NCBI GenBank assembly: GCA_951799405.1
Contig: OX637363.1
Span: 6,448,001-6,512,000, forward strand
Reading direction: 5' to 3'
DNA length: 64,000 nucleotides
From: Agapetus fuscipes
Taxonomy: Eukaryota > Arthropoda > Insecta > Trichoptera > Glossosomatidae
Shown here: one piece after another, positions 1 through 10,443 of the stretch
Position numbering within the stretch: position 1 is the stretch's first letter
Layout of the letters: each line of letters starts with the position of its first letter
The notes under the pieces: model-generated
Database searches by the model: none
Seen by the model: the letters and a program-made list of their open reading frames with translations, nothing else
What the model was told of the DNA's origin: nothing
Made by a program: the position numbers and the translations under genes

Positions 1-119
1 AGGTTCACATGCGGCATGTGCAAGCGCTAACTTGTTCATGTCTGCTTGTGAAAATGCAGGTAATGTGAATCTCCAATGTAACATATCTTTGCAACTTACA
101 TGTATTAGATTAGATTAGA
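1..119 (+). repeat. RepA, 3' part
   Basis: Right half of the commonest repeat in the window, cut by the window edge. It has the internal near-palindrome ACATGCGGCATGTG and ends in a TTAGATTAGA tail, as in dozens of other copies. Confidence 0.85.
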
Positions 120-190
120 GAATTCCAATATTATTTTTAAAGAGTCTTCATATTGCTGTCTTAAGACTGAATGTCGTTCTGTAGGAGTAT

Positions 191-358
191 GTAATTGTAA
201 CTGTAACTCTGCTAGGAGTGGCCAGAGCCTCTCTAAAGTTTCTTTTATTTCTACACATTCCTGTATGCCTCTTTCAGCTCATTCGTATTCATCCACTTTT
301 TAATACAATTGCTTCTTTTAAATTCACTCTTATCCCATTTTTTCACAATTTAACCAAT
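191..358 (-). mobile_element. RTE-c LINE 3' fragment
   Basis: Antisense remnant of an RTE-like LINE. On the minus strand it ends in the conserved GGCCACTCCTAGCAG block followed by a (TTACAG)n-type tail. It aligns by eye with the better copies at 30.55-30.77 kb and 35.8-36.26 kb. It is 5'-truncated and has no intact frame. Confidence 0.6.
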
Positions 359-545
359 TTAGCCTTCACAAGAAATGAGAACCAGCCCCTCCCGGGAGCT
401 GGGAAACCCCCACTTCAACTGAAAGTGGTGGTGTGAGGCCGGACCTCTTACCCGTAAAAATAAATAGGTCACGAATCGCCACATGCGACCCCTTCGGGGA
501 TAACGCAGGCAAGAAGTTACACTATATGTGTAGCTTAGTTGCATC
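359..545 (+). mobile_element. T2 SINE module, 5'-truncated
   Basis: Body and tail of the T2 tRNA-headed module (AAGAAATGAGAACCAGCCCC ... CCCCTTCGGGGATAACGC ... TAGCTTAGTTGC). The tRNA-like head is missing. Confidence 0.75.
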
Positions 546-560
546 ATATACATATTTGAT

Positions 561-695
561 ATGTTCAAAAACGTTGTACCTTTGACAAGACTGGAGAAAA
601 ATATCGATGTGCAGGAGGAATCGTTGACAGCGGTTTATCAAGGAGGCCTAGACTCATCTCAGGTTGTCGTGCCAATAATGATGATGATGATTGTA
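561..695 (+). mobile_element. possible LINE 3' end with (GAT)n tail
   Basis: A short open frame runs into GTTGTCGTGCCAATAATGATGATGATG. A coding-like stretch passing into a trinucleotide tail is typical of 5'-truncated non-LTR elements, but no second copy was found here to define it. Confidence 0.3.
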
Positions 696-1111
696 ATCTA
701 TTTTAAAATGGTAATATATACCTGCAACTTAGTTTATAGATAACAAAACATAAATATATCTCATGTTGATATTAAAATATCGGTATTCCAGGGTTGCCTG
801 TTGTTTTTTTTCTAACAGAGGGCATGTCTCAACCTCAAGGGTCACTTCCGGGCCATAAACAACAAGATGGCGGAGTCTTGAAGTGACATTTGTCTATGGT
901 TTACTGTAATAAAGCCATTCGCAATACCATAATAATGCAAATGAAACAACATTAATGGAAACACATAGTTCACCAAACGTGAATGTAACGCCTTTATAGT
1001 ACATTTAATCTAAGTTGCACAGATATAATCATTTTGGGTCATAATCCAGGCACATGCAAATATGTGTATGTGTAGCAGAAAGAAATTAAACGATTTTGTT
1101 TGACGATTGCT
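696..1111. other. no feature recognised
   Basis: AT-rich sequence without a convincing ORF or match to the repeats defined here. Confidence 0.4.
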
Positions 1112-1369
1112 TTCCTTGACTTATAGGTAGGTAGGAGGCTACCCATACTGTAAGAAATGTTTCACTTTGTCAATGTCACCCCTGTTTCAGGGAAGGTCGG
1201 CAAGAGTTGCAGGGCTTGTGTTCATTTGAGATTGAGTTTTTATATTGTAGGCCCACATGCGGCATGTGTGAGCGTGAATTATGCGTGTCTGCTTGTGGGA
1301 ATGCATTTAATAATATGAATCTCAAATGATACATATCTTTGCAACTTAGATTTAGATTTAGATTAGATT
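1112..1369 (+). repeat. RepA, near full length
   Basis: Runs from TTCCTTGAC to TTTAGATTAGATT and carries the small CCCTG-TTT-CAGGG hairpin found in most copies. The 5' boundary matches copies at 39,767 and 59,274. Confidence 0.85.
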
Positions 1370-1412
1370 GCTTTCGTCTAGTCTTAATCATTGAGTTTTT
1401 TTTAGGAAAATT

Positions 1413-1850
1413 CTGCCATTTCTACATCAACTACAAAAGTGAACCATTTTTACAACCTTTTCACACAAAAAATGAACGATTTTTCCATATTTTCCAGAGT
1501 AAAAAAGTGAACCTTTTTGTACAATTTATCAACAAACAAAAAAGTGAATGATTTGTAAACTTTTTCATACGAAAAAGTTAACCATTGTTACAACTTTTCC
1601 ACACAAACAAAGTAATGATTTTTCCATATTTTCCAGAGTAAAAAAGTAATCCCTTTAACAATTTATCCATAAGAAAAAGTGAATGATTTTTACAACTTTT
1701 TCTGACAAAAAAGTGAACCATTGTAGCATCTTTTCCAGAGGTGAAAAGTTTACCATTTTATCAACTTTCTCAAGAAGAGAAAACAGTGAACCATTAATTC
1801 AATTTATCAATCTCATACAAGAGTGAAAATAATACCCTTTCAATTATGAC
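1413..1850. repeat. degenerate minisatellite, unit about 46 bp
   Basis: About ten diverged units of the type AAAAAGTGAACCATTTTTAC...TTTTCCAC. A longer block (GATTTTTCCATATTTTCCAG) recurs at 1478 and 1617, which suggests a higher-order period of about 139 bp, or three units. The small ORFs inside are products of the repeat. Confidence 0.7.
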
Positions 1851-2108
1851 AAAAACGTCCTTCCCATTCCATTATAATAAGCGGCCCTCTGTTTAGTCGC
1901 CGCTTTGTCGTGTTGTCCGGCGTCGTTTGTTTTTGTTACAACTATTGCCTCCATTGTTGTGTGTTGGGGGTGGCAGCCAACGCCCCGGCAGTCTAATTAA
2001 CAAAGGCCCTCACAGAGAAAAGTCCTCCAGCAGCTTTTTGTTCCCGCCGAGAGAATTATTTTTCTTCTCCTTGACAAATGACGTCTCCACGCTAACAAAC
2101 AACATGCT

Positions 2109-2891
2109 CGGTCCGTAGTCTAGTGGTTAACACTTGTAACTAGTAAATGGAAGGTTGTGGGTCCGAATCCCGGCGGAGCACAAAAAAATATATAATTTAT
2201 CTTATCAAATATGCTCTTCTATCTCCGTAATCTAAGTTGCAAAGATATATTAACATTTCAGGCTCATATCAAATGCATGCCTACAAACAAGCACGTGTAG
2301 TTCGCGCTTACAAATGCTGAATGTGTACTTACAAATAAAATCCAAACCTCAAATGAACATAAACTCTGCAACTTTTGCAGACCTTCCCAGACACAGGGGT
2401 GACATTGGCAAAGTGAACCATTTTTTACAGTATGGGTGGTCAGCTTCATACAAACTTATAAGTAAAGGAATTCGCTGGGTGAAGAAATCTTAAACCTATA
2501 CCAAAGGAAAAAAAAACCTATATAAAAGGTCCATCCAGCCTTACAACAATTGGCGCATTGTAGCGACGACCAAGCTCGTAAAACAGGTGGTAGAATGCTT
2601 GCATTCCATGCCGAGAGCAAGGGTTATATCCCCACCGAGGGTGTCAGAAATGATTTCTCGTTTCGCTGTCTATTTCAAACACAAAATAAATACCGGCAAA
2701 GTGTACTCAGCCTTCACAAGAAACGAGAACTAGTCCCCGCGGGAGCTGGGATACTCCACTTCAACTAAAAGTGGTTGGTGTTAGGCCGGCCCTCTTACCC
2801 GTGAAAATAATAAGGTCCCGAATCGCCACATGCGACACCTTCGGGGATAACGCAGGCAAGAAGTTACACTATATGTCTAGCTAAGTTGCGT
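2109..2891 (+). mobile_element. T1a dimeric SINE, interrupted by RepA
   Basis: T1 head with box A-like TAGTCTAGTGG and box B-like GGTCCGAATCC (2109-2227), interrupted by a RepA, then T1 body (2471-2580), then the T2 module (from about 2586) ending TAGCTAAGTTGCG. The head-body-head-body order recurs at 17.9, 19.7, 30.2 and 33.4 kb on plus and at 16.6 and 50.8 kb on minus, so the dimer is a replicating unit and not a chance juxtaposition. Confidence 0.75.
2228..2470 (-). repeat. RepA inserted in a T1a SINE
   Basis: Antisense RepA splitting the SINE body between GCTCTTC and TTCGCTGGG. The 60-residue frame inside it recurs in other RepA copies and is not a gene. Confidence 0.8.
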
Positions 2892-2892
2892 T

Positions 2893-3394
2893 GTACTCGT
2901 ATCCTGCCGCCATTCCTCTAGAGGTGGCCGGTACCTCTACACAAGTGCCTCCACTTGACTCTGTCCTCGCAATCTTCTTTCATCTCATCTGGTAACATCA
3001 CTCTTTTCTTGCACGCTCTTCTCTTGTTTCCACTCTGTAAATTCCAATTGATTCGCAATCTCACTTATCTGATCAATCCATTCTTTCCTAGGTCTTTCCC
3101 TTCCACGCTTACCTATTTCATTCCCTTGTTACACGTTTTTTGTCAGTCGGTCTTTATTCATCTTTTCAATATGTCCAAACCATCGCATCACACTTCTTTG
3201 AACTTTCACTTTCACGCTTTCTCTTACTCCGCATTCATTCAGAACCCATTCGTTTCTCACTCTATCTTTCAGTGTTTTTCCTGTCATACTTCTCAAATGA
3301 GTCATTTCTACGGTGCATACCTTATTTACTTGTCTTTCATTCAACGACTCGCTTCCATACATTAGGTTAACAATAAACAATTGTGTACCGCCAC
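2893..3394 (-). mobile_element. RTE-a LINE, C-terminal coding remnant
   Basis: The antisense frame (3129-3380) encodes the conserved RTE C-terminal region: LMYGSESL, VCTVEMTHLRSMTGKTLKDR and VMRWFGHIEKMNKDRLTK. The DNA 3' end has the GGCGGCAGGATAC block also seen at 14.3, 22.0 and 31.5 kb. It lacks the catalytic part of the reverse transcriptase and is 5'-truncated. Confidence 0.75.
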
Positions 3395-3427
3395 GTACTA
3401 CAACATGTAAAATTAAATATTTCAGTT

Positions 3428-3927
3428 CTAATCTAATCTAATCTAATCTAATCTGCAAGGATATATATCATTTAAGATTTATATTAAATGCATTCCCACA
3501 AGCAGACATGTATAATTTCGCGCTAACACATGCCGCATGTGGACCTACATTATAAAAACCCAATCTCAAATGAACATAAGCCCTGCAACTCTTGCCGTCC
3601 TTCCCTGAAACCGGGGTGACATTGGCAAAGTGAACCATTTTTTTACAGTAAAGGTGGTCAGCCGCATACCAACCTATAAGTCAAGGAACATATATACATC
3701 ACAAATTACATTTTTTAAATCAATAAATAATAATATAAACATGGACATCAAAAAAAACTAAAACATAAAACCAATTTCACTTTTACAAACCCTAGCCGCC
3801 AACATTACAGATCAACCGCCATTTCTTTCTATCCTTACATACTTCTTTCATTTCCTCCAGAGTCATAACCTTCTTCATACAAGCTCTTCTTTTATTATGA
3901 CTCTGGATATTCCATTCAGTCGCAGTT
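3428..3927 (-). mobile_element. RTE-d LINE 3' end with its RepA UTR
   Basis: One contiguous antisense copy: RTE-d coding end (3786-3927, KKVMTLEEMKEVCKD-type), AT-rich linker (3689-3785), then RepA (3428-3688) with a (TTAGA)n tail. The same order at 4.3-4.96, 15.6, 29.9 and 49.1 kb identifies RepA as this LINE's 3' UTR. The 5' break lies just beyond a hairpin (CCAGAGTCATAA/TTATGACTCTGG). Confidence 0.75.
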
Positions 3928-4290
3928 GCTTATTTAAACCAGTGATTCGCATGTTCCCATCCTTTATTGGACTACACAATACAGCAAAGTATATTATGAA
4001 GTACATTCTCCCCGCATAATGTACAAAATGGCATAACCGCGAGCGGATTTATTGCTTTGGCGATGAATAAACAGAATAATTCGGGACGCTTTTCCTCAAA
4101 TTGAATTGTCATCGAGATGTATTGGATTCGAATCCAAAGAATTGTGTTGTGAGAGACTCGCGCTCACCGTGAATACGTGGGATTTGCATATTGCGAGCTC
4201 TGGGAATCTGCCGAGTGCTTGTTACGGCAAAATGAAAGCGCCGACAACTGTACGAGTATGTAGACTAGATGTGTTCAAAAAGTAAGGTGA
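3928..4290. other. no feature recognised
   Basis: No repeat family or convincing ORF seen. Mixed composition, possibly single copy. Confidence 0.4.
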
Positions 4291-4296
4291 CATTTT

Positions 4297-4957
4297 ATGT
4301 TTCCTAAAATGTATGGAGAAAATGTGAAAGTGAAGATTAAAAGAAGTTTGTTAAGATGGTTTGGGCATATAGAGAGAATCAATGAGGAAAGACTGACGAA
4401 GAAAGTACACGTTGCAAGAATAGATGGATGTTATGGTAGAGGAAGACCAAGAAAGGTATGTATGGACCAAATATCCGAAATTGCGAACGAATGGAATATC
4501 CAGAGTCATAATAAAAGAAAAGCCTGTATGAAAAAGGTCATGACTCTGAAGGAAATGAAAGAAGTATGTAAGGACAGAAAGAAAGGACGGTTGATCTGTA
4601 ATATTGGCGGCTAGGGTTTGTTAAATTGGAATTTGTTTTCTGTTTAGTTTTGATGAATTGTATTTAGTGTAAGAGTTTCGGATTGTTGGCAACGATTTGG
4701 AATATTTCCATCCACCTTATAGGTTGGTATGCGACTGACCACCCATGCTGTAAAATTTTTTTCACTTTGCGAATGTCACCCTGTTTCAGGTAAGAACGGC
4801 AAGAATTGCAGGGTGTATGTCCATTTGAGATTTGGTTTTTATGTTGTAGGTTCACATGAGGCATGTGCAAGCGCGAACTTGTACGTGTCTGGTTGTGAGA
4901 ATGCATGTAATGTGAATCTCCAATGTAACATATCTTTGCAACTTAGATTAGATTACA
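4297..4957 (+). mobile_element. RTE-d LINE: ORF C-terminus plus RepA UTR (fullest copy)
   Basis: Frame 4297-4614 (105 codons) encodes an RTE-type C-terminus: LLRWFGHIERINEERLTKK, GRGRPRKVCMDQISEIANEW, KKVMTLKEMKEVCKDRKKG, stop after CNIGG. A UTR of about 100 bp follows, then RepA (4717-4957) ending in GATTAGATTA. Family knowledge: RTE elements are APE-type non-LTR retrotransposons with short repeats as tails. Only the region after the RT domain remains, so this copy cannot be active. It is the clearest proof that RepA belongs to a LINE. Confidence 0.75.
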
Positions 4958-5343
4958 CAGTTAATGAATGTGAGCTGAGTAAAGTATGTACGATTGACAT
5001 GGCTTACCTGAGAGCAATGGCTGGAAAGACACTGAATGATAGAGTACGTAATGATTGGGTGATGAACGAGTGTGGTATAAAAGAGAATATGAGAATGAAA
5101 GTACAAAAAAGTACGATGAGATGGTTTGGACATCTCGAAAGAATGGATGATGAACGACTACCGAAGAAAGTGTACAAAGGAAATGTCAGAGGAAAGCGCG
5201 GAAGGGGAAGGCCGAGAAAAGAATGGTTAGACCAAATAAGTGAGATTGCGAAAGAATGGAATCTGCAGAGTGAGAAGAAGAGAAGAGTATGTATGAAAAA
5301 TGTGATGAATGTTGAGGAAATGAAAGTGGTTTGTAAAAGTGGT
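4956..5343 (+). mobile_element. RTE-b LINE fragment joined to a RepA tail
   Basis: Encodes TVNECELSKVCTIDMAYLRA, GKTLNDRVRNDWVMNECGIK, MRWFGHLERMDDERLPKK and GRGRPRKEWLDQISEIAKEW, very close to the RTE-b copy at 22.1-22.9 kb. It starts exactly at the GATTA tail of the upstream RepA in the same orientation and same frame, which makes a 224-codon chimeric frame (4729-5403). It breaks at a homopolymer A/T run near 5345. The fusion is fortuitous, not a gene. Confidence 0.75.
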
Positions 5344-5455
5344 TTCGGAAAAAAAAATTTTTTTTTTAATTGTCATTGTCCTGAAGATGCTTTGTTAAAG
5401 TGAATTAAAACTTTGTTTATTTAATTAATATTTGATATAAGCTTTAAATTTTAAT

Positions 5456-5487
5456 GTATATTTGCAACTTAGATTATAGATTAGAGC
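5456..5487 (+). repeat. RepA tail fragment
   Basis: Only TTTGCAACTTAGATTATAGA remains, a short 3' end like the one at 10,717. Confidence 0.5.
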
Positions 5488-5873
5488 TTCCTTGTCTCAG
5501 GGTTTTATTCCCTGCCAACCATCTATAAGAAACACAAGCTCTTTTCGTAATTCAACAAGTTCTCCATAGATTTCAATGAACCAAAATATTTTACAGTCCA
5601 TTTTTTCATATTTTCGCCCTGTATCTTTCAGCCTTCATACCCGAGCTGCCGTTATCACCTCGGGCCTCTCCTGTGGGGATGTTTTAGTTTAATTTATTCA
5701 CCCCCGGATCATTATTATGGGAGCACAAGTTGCTAACATAAATTACCAACATTGTACAAGTTACATACTTTGATGAAACTTTCGGTGTAATGAAGCCTTC
5801 GTCAGTTATGAGTGTGCGAGGATAAACTCTTGATATGTGGAAATCTGTATTTTTTTAATTGAATCTAAAATTT
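5488..5873. other. no feature recognised
   Basis: No convincing ORF or family match. Confidence 0.4.
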
Positions 5874-6122
5874 TGTTCCGTGACTTATAGGTTGGTATGC
5901 GGCTGACCACCCATGCTGTAGAAAATGATTCACTTCGCCTTTTTCAGTGAAGGTACACAAGAGTTGCAGGGCGTAAGTTCATTTGAGATTTCTATTTTTA
6001 TATTGTAGGTCCACATGCGGCATGTTTAAGCGCGAACTTATACGTGTCTGCTTGTGAAAATGCATATAATGTGAATCCTTAATGTTACATATCTTTGCAA
6101 CATAGATTAGTTTAGATAGATA
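5874..6122 (+). repeat. RepA, near full length
   Basis: Starts TTCCGTGACTTATAGGTTGG and ends ACATAGATTAG. It has a short deletion around the CCCCTG/CAGGG hairpin. Confidence 0.85.
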
Positions 6123-6185
6123 AGAGAATAATAGAGTTGATGCAAATTCCATGGAAATTAAAGTTGTATGAAATAATGTTTAAAA

Positions 6186-6385
6186 CTTTCACTGTAGCTT
6201 TCATGGTCGGTGTTAATTAACAAATCGTTTTTGTGTTCCGACGTTTCGCCTTCACGAGCAGAAAGCATCCTCAAGGCGAGTTAACAAAGCGCCGCGGCAG
6301 TCTTCGTTGTCTTCGACGGCAGATGTAGGAGCTGCAATAGAACATGATCAAACCCGAAAGAATACAAAAACGATTTGTTGAAAAA
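6186..6385 (-). mobile_element. Penelope-like palindromic element (P1)
   Basis: Inverted arms AACAAATCGTTTTTGTGTT (6219) and its complement (6361-6379) enclose a minus-strand motif: UUGAGGA-U, stem GCUUUC/GAAGGC, then GAAACGUC. The flanking block AGCTTTCATGGTCGG resembles AGCTTTCACGGCCGG beside the element at 18.76 kb. Penelope-like retroelements carry hammerhead-type sequences in their terminal repeats. Assignment is by motif only, with no reverse transcriptase present. Confidence 0.45.
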
Positions 6386-6420
6386 GTTGTATCTTTCTAG
6401 GGAAGGCTTTTAGGGAAAAG

Positions 6421-6672
6421 GCTGTTACTCTTTCTGCTTTTCCAGGGGTGGCCAAAGCATGTGCAGAATTGCCTCCATTTCTTCCTATCCTTGCATACTT
6501 CTTTCTATTAATTTATACCCATGACCTTTCATGAATTTTCAACATTTACATTCATTCCGTATATCCCATTCTTTCTCAATTTCTCCAATCTGATCATGCC
6601 ACATTTTTCTCGGTATTTCTTTTCCTCTTATTCCTTTCACAATTCCTCAGTGTATAGTGTATACTCAATCTT
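6421..6672 (-). mobile_element. RTE-c LINE 3' fragment
   Basis: Antisense remnant with the GGCCACCCCTGGAAA block and diverged RTE-c coding sequence. No intact frame. Confidence 0.6.
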
Positions 6673-6674
6673 TA

Positions 6675-6848
6675 TTATTCTAACACATGCTACATGTGAA
6701 GGTGCTTACAAAATGAGTACCGAAACCCTACAACTTTTAAAACGACTGACCTTCCTTAAAACTGGGGTGGCATCGGCATCCTTACTTCAATATTGGCAAG
6801 TTAACTCTTTTTTCAGTATGCTCTGTCAGCCTCATAGCAACTTAGGTT
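6675..6848 (-). repeat. RepA, diverged
   Basis: Recognisable by ACATGCTACATGTG, CCTACAACTTTTAAAACGAC and GTCAGCCTCATAGCAAC. Among the most diverged copies. Confidence 0.55.
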
Positions 6849-6852
6849 CGAG

Positions 6853-6967
6853 ATTTGAATAGCGCCTTTTCATAGTAATCTGTAATAACCTGAAAATTTA
6901 ATGGATAGTCACGTATTGCACTATTCGCGTGACCAGGCCGGAATAAAGCTTTATTATTATTATTATA
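6853..6967 (+). mobile_element. 3' end of an L2/CR1-like element, (ATT)n tail
   Basis: CCGGAATAAAGCTTTATTATT runs into an ATT repeat, the tail type of the L2/CR1-like ends at 12.25 and 12.63 kb. The body is too short to classify. Confidence 0.35.
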
Positions 6968-8154
6968 GCTCTTGGTTATCCCGAAAGCGCTTGATCAGAC
7001 GAGCGTGCAAACAGGTGGATCTGCAACATTTTTCTTAATGTGCTCTCCAGATCCATCTCGCGAGGATCTTTTGGGAGGCGATTTCAAATTCTATTCAACG
7101 TTAATTACGTAGAGGAGCAGAAACTAACTAACTGGCACACTGATCCATAGTAAAGCCCACATTTGTCTCAGTCCTGTCAAACGTTGCAGTGGTGTAGTCA
7201 TACGAAATAAGGCCAGTTTGTCCTAATCCATTTTATGTTTCGACTCCCAATTATAACACATGCCTTAATATCTTTAAATAATGCCTTTTTCTTTTAAATT
7301 CCTCAATTTTAGCGATCACAATATTTATAACGCGTGTAATCTGTCAACTGGCAGCCATTATTATTCGCAATAGTACCAACATTCTAGGAACATTTTTTAT
7401 ATTCGCCTGAGTTCGTTTGTACACATGGAAATGCAACTGTAAAGTTCTTGGTTCACTTTCTTACTTATGATTATTTTCGTTAGTAAGTTGAAACAGATAT
7501 TTAATGCCTATTTTCGTTAAAATAATTTCCACTCCACAGATATCATAAGTCGATGCTATTCAATAAAGACGGCCTCTGTGTTCTCACTAGTTTGTTTTCC
7601 TACTTAACTTTATCACGAATGTAAAACTTAAAGTTTAAACTCCACCGTTGTGCTTTACCAAAAATGTATGCCATCTAAAACATCGCCTCTAGTGATCATT
7701 TTGGTTACCATGATTTTTTTGTGAAACTCTGTGGTTATGTGTAAACGTAATTTCGTATACTCGACATAATGATTATGCAAGACCCAATTTTTGAAGGCAC
7801 TCTGTACAATGGATGGGTTGGGCCGGCATAAAACGTCTGCATTCCAGATGGAGCATATTTTAAAGCGGCTCTAACCACACTTGCAGTCTTTTGTGTGTAG
7901 TTATAAGAGAGTACCTTAGTTGAATAATTTAGAATAGGTTGTTAACAGTATCACACTTCTTTTAGGGTGTGGTGTCTCAACAATGGGCTAGTGACATTAT
8001 ACTGAATATAATGGACAAACTGACGATGATTATGTAAATGTTTTTGTTGTTGTACCTAATCAAATCTTTAAATTGAGCATAAAGCGTTATTTATCGCTTG
8101 TCTTGCCGTGATCTATAATCCATGTTTCGAATGTGTATTCGCATTTATATTGGT
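6968..8154. other. 1.2 kb without recognised feature
   Basis: No family match or credible coding region. Probably intergenic or intronic single-copy DNA. Confidence 0.4.
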
Positions 8155-8622
8155 ATCTATATAGGTTGGTATGCTGCTGACCACCCATGCTGTAGAAAAT
8201 GGTAACTGTAACTCTGAGCCAGAGCCTCGAGAGCGCAGAGTTGCCTCCATTTTTTCCTATCTTGAGATACCTCTTTCAATTCCTTCATATCCATCTCTTT
8301 ATCTATGCATTTTCTTCTTTAATGCTCACTATGTATATCCCATTCTTTCACAATCTCCTCAATCTGATCACTCCATACTTTTCCCCGTCGTCTCTTCCCT
8401 CTTTTTCCTTTCACACTTTCTTTGTATGTGTGGTTCACTTTGCAATGTCACCCCTGTTTACGTAAAGATCGGCAAGAGTTGCGAGTGTATGTTCATTTGA
8501 GATTTGGGTTTTTATATTGCAAGTCCACATGCGGCATGTTTAAACGCGAACTTACACATATCTGCTTGTGAAAATGCATATATAATGTGATATCTTTTTA
8601 ACTTAGATAAGATTAGAATAAA
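8155..8622 (+). repeat. RepA interrupted by an RTE-c fragment
   Basis: RepA 5' end (8155-8202) and remainder (8431-8622) flank an antisense RTE-c insertion. The break lies in the otherwise constant AAAATGGTTCACTTTGCC, with TGG on both sides as a short target duplication. Confidence 0.75.
8203..8430 (-). mobile_element. RTE-c LINE fragment nested in RepA
   Basis: Minus strand ends in CAGAGTTACAGTTA, the RTE-c tail. It is younger than the RepA copy it interrupts. Confidence 0.65.
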
Positions 8623-9095
8623 AACATCGCTTATTTGATCAGCCCATTCATTCCTCGGTCTTCATCATCCACGGAATTTAATTTTGTACACTTTTAAATA
8701 AATTGAATGGGTTGAAACGTACACTTTTCCTACAATCGATTTTAACCTGTTTTCGGTTTTAAATTCTTTTAAAAACTGTAACTTTTTTCATGAAGTAGCA
8801 ACTTGGAATGCTTGACAAATGAGCCGTTTACACAGGGTTAAGTTTCATCTTAATTAAGCATGTTAAATACGTAAAAGCCGTAGGTATATCTTTGTCAGTT
8901 GATCCCTAACATTTAAGGGTTGACCTAACGTTTTGTAAGACTTGGAGAGATCACGGGAAGGAGGGTGTTTAGGGTCGGCCCTGTCCGCTACGTAAAGGAA
9001 GATCTAAGCCCACTTGTCCTGTCTGGGCCAGACATCTCGACTAGGGATGTGAAATATAAATAATACAAGTAATTTATTTTAATTTATATTAGTCC
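8623..9095. other. no feature recognised
   Basis: No family match or credible ORF. Confidence 0.4.
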
Positions 9096-9278
9096 GGCCA
9101 ATGTCACCCCTGTCTCAGGGAAGGACGGCAAGAGTTGCAGGATGTATGTCCATTTGAGATTTGGTTTTTATGTTGTAGGTTCACATGAGGCATGTGCAAG
9201 CGCGAACTTCTATGTGTTTGGTTGTGAAAATGCATGTAATGTAACATATCTTTGCAACTAAGATTAGATTAGATTAGA
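9096..9278 (+). repeat. RepA, 5'-truncated
   Basis: Begins at GGCCAATGTCACCCC. Its GATTAGATTA tail is immediately followed by a T2 SINE. Confidence 0.8.
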
Positions 9279-9589
9279 TAGCTCAGATGGCAGAGTGCTT
9301 GATTTCCACCCCGTGAGCTCGAGTTCGAATCCCACTGAGGGTGGAAATAATTTCCCGTTTCGATGTTTATTTCAAGCCAAAGTGAAATACCGGCAAGGTT
9401 TACTCAGTCTTCACAAGAAATGAGTACCAGCCCTCTCTCGGTAGCTGGGAAACCCCCACTTCAACTGAAGTGGTTGGCCTACGGCCGGCCCCCTTACCTG
9501 TAAAAATAAATAGGTTCAACTCGCCACATGCGACTCCTTCTGAGAAAACGCGGCAAGAAGTTACACTGTGTGTGTAGCTTAGTTGCGTA
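9276..9589 (+). mobile_element. T2 SINE
   Basis: tRNA-like head with box A-like TAGCTCAGATGG and box B-like AGTTCGAATCC, then the T2 body (AAGTGAAATACCGGC ... TTCAACTGAAGTGG) ending AGCTTAGTTGCG. Box A and B imply RNA polymerase III transcription. Mobilisation would need a LINE enzyme, and a (TTGCG)n-tailed LINE was not identified here. Confidence 0.8.
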
Positions 9590-9628
9590 TTTTCACATTT
9601 CGAATAACGTAAATAAAAAAATAAAAAT

Positions 9629-9914
9629 AGGATGATTTATTTTTGGTGAGCGCGGTTTTTGTGTGTATCACACCTCAAGAGCCCTGTGCAAGCTTGGTCG
9701 TCGCTGTAGAAAGCGCCAATTCTCAAGCAAGACCCAGTTGCTGTGAGGCTGGATGGACCTTTAGTGACAGGTCTTTGGTAAAGGTTTATGCATTTTTCAA
9801 CCCAGCGAAGAGCAAATTTGAAAAGATAAATGAGGTATTTTTGTGCTCCGCCGGGATTCGAACCCGTAACCTTCCATTTACGAGTCTGAAGTGTTACCAC
9901 TGGACTACGGACCG
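9629..9914 (-). mobile_element. T1c SINE (type copy)
   Basis: On the minus strand: box A TAGTCCAGTGG, box B GGTTCGAATCC, the T1 body (GCTCTTCGCTGGGTTGAAAA ... CAGCAACTGGGTCTTGCTTG ... CGACGACCAAGCTTGC), then the c-tail GGCTCTTGAGGTGTGATACA ... AAATAAATCATCC. Other c-tailed copies are at 20.02, 21.44, 25.0, 43.67 and 47.96 kb. The head is the same as in T1a and T1b, so only the 3' end differs. Confidence 0.8.
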
Positions 9915-10443
9915 CTGTACTTGAGCATTAACTTAAGTACCATTTTTACTTTCTACACTATATGTGATCAGCCTCACACCAAAATATGAGCCAATAATAA
10001 TTATGAAAACTACATACCTACACTTACATCCAACCTGAAGTTAGTTAGGAGTCCCTTTATTATCTGGAACATTACCTCGAGTATAAAAAACATTACGTGC
10101 AAACCCAGTCGTAGCGTTTACGCAAAAAATGTATGTAAACTGTAACAGTGAATCTAGTGAACGTTTCGATTTAGATAGTCTTTTAGCTTAAACAAGTGAT
10201 TGGGTTACAGGGCCGTGTTCTGTTTTTGGGCGCCCGTTGTAGTTGTAAAGCGGCCCTGGGCGCAGTTAGTTTTTACTACGCCCTTGTTTCGAGGGTCATG
10301 CCGTTGAGGTAAGTTTTATTATTATTATTATTGTTATTATTATTATTATTGTTATTGCAATTGTTTTGGGGGAGTACATGAAACAGGAGTCTAATTGTCA
10401 ACGATGTGGGTAATGGTTATAAACGATATATGGGCGCTGTAAG
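9915..10443. other. no gene; (TTA)n microsatellite at 10,314-10,356
   Basis: A moderately GC-rich patch at 10,200-10,310 precedes an imperfect ATT/GTT microsatellite. A cryptic donor (GAGGTAAGT) is present at 10,308 but lacks a good acceptor upstream. Confidence 0.4.

Noticed and set aside
9276..9350. Functional tRNA genes at SINE heads
   Set aside because: Box A and B are present, but the heads are followed by SINE bodies, vary between copies and do not form clean acceptor stems.
10211..10310. Possible exon ending at GAGGTAAGT
   Set aside because: The upstream acceptor has a poor pyrimidine tract, two frames are open by composition, and a microsatellite follows at once.
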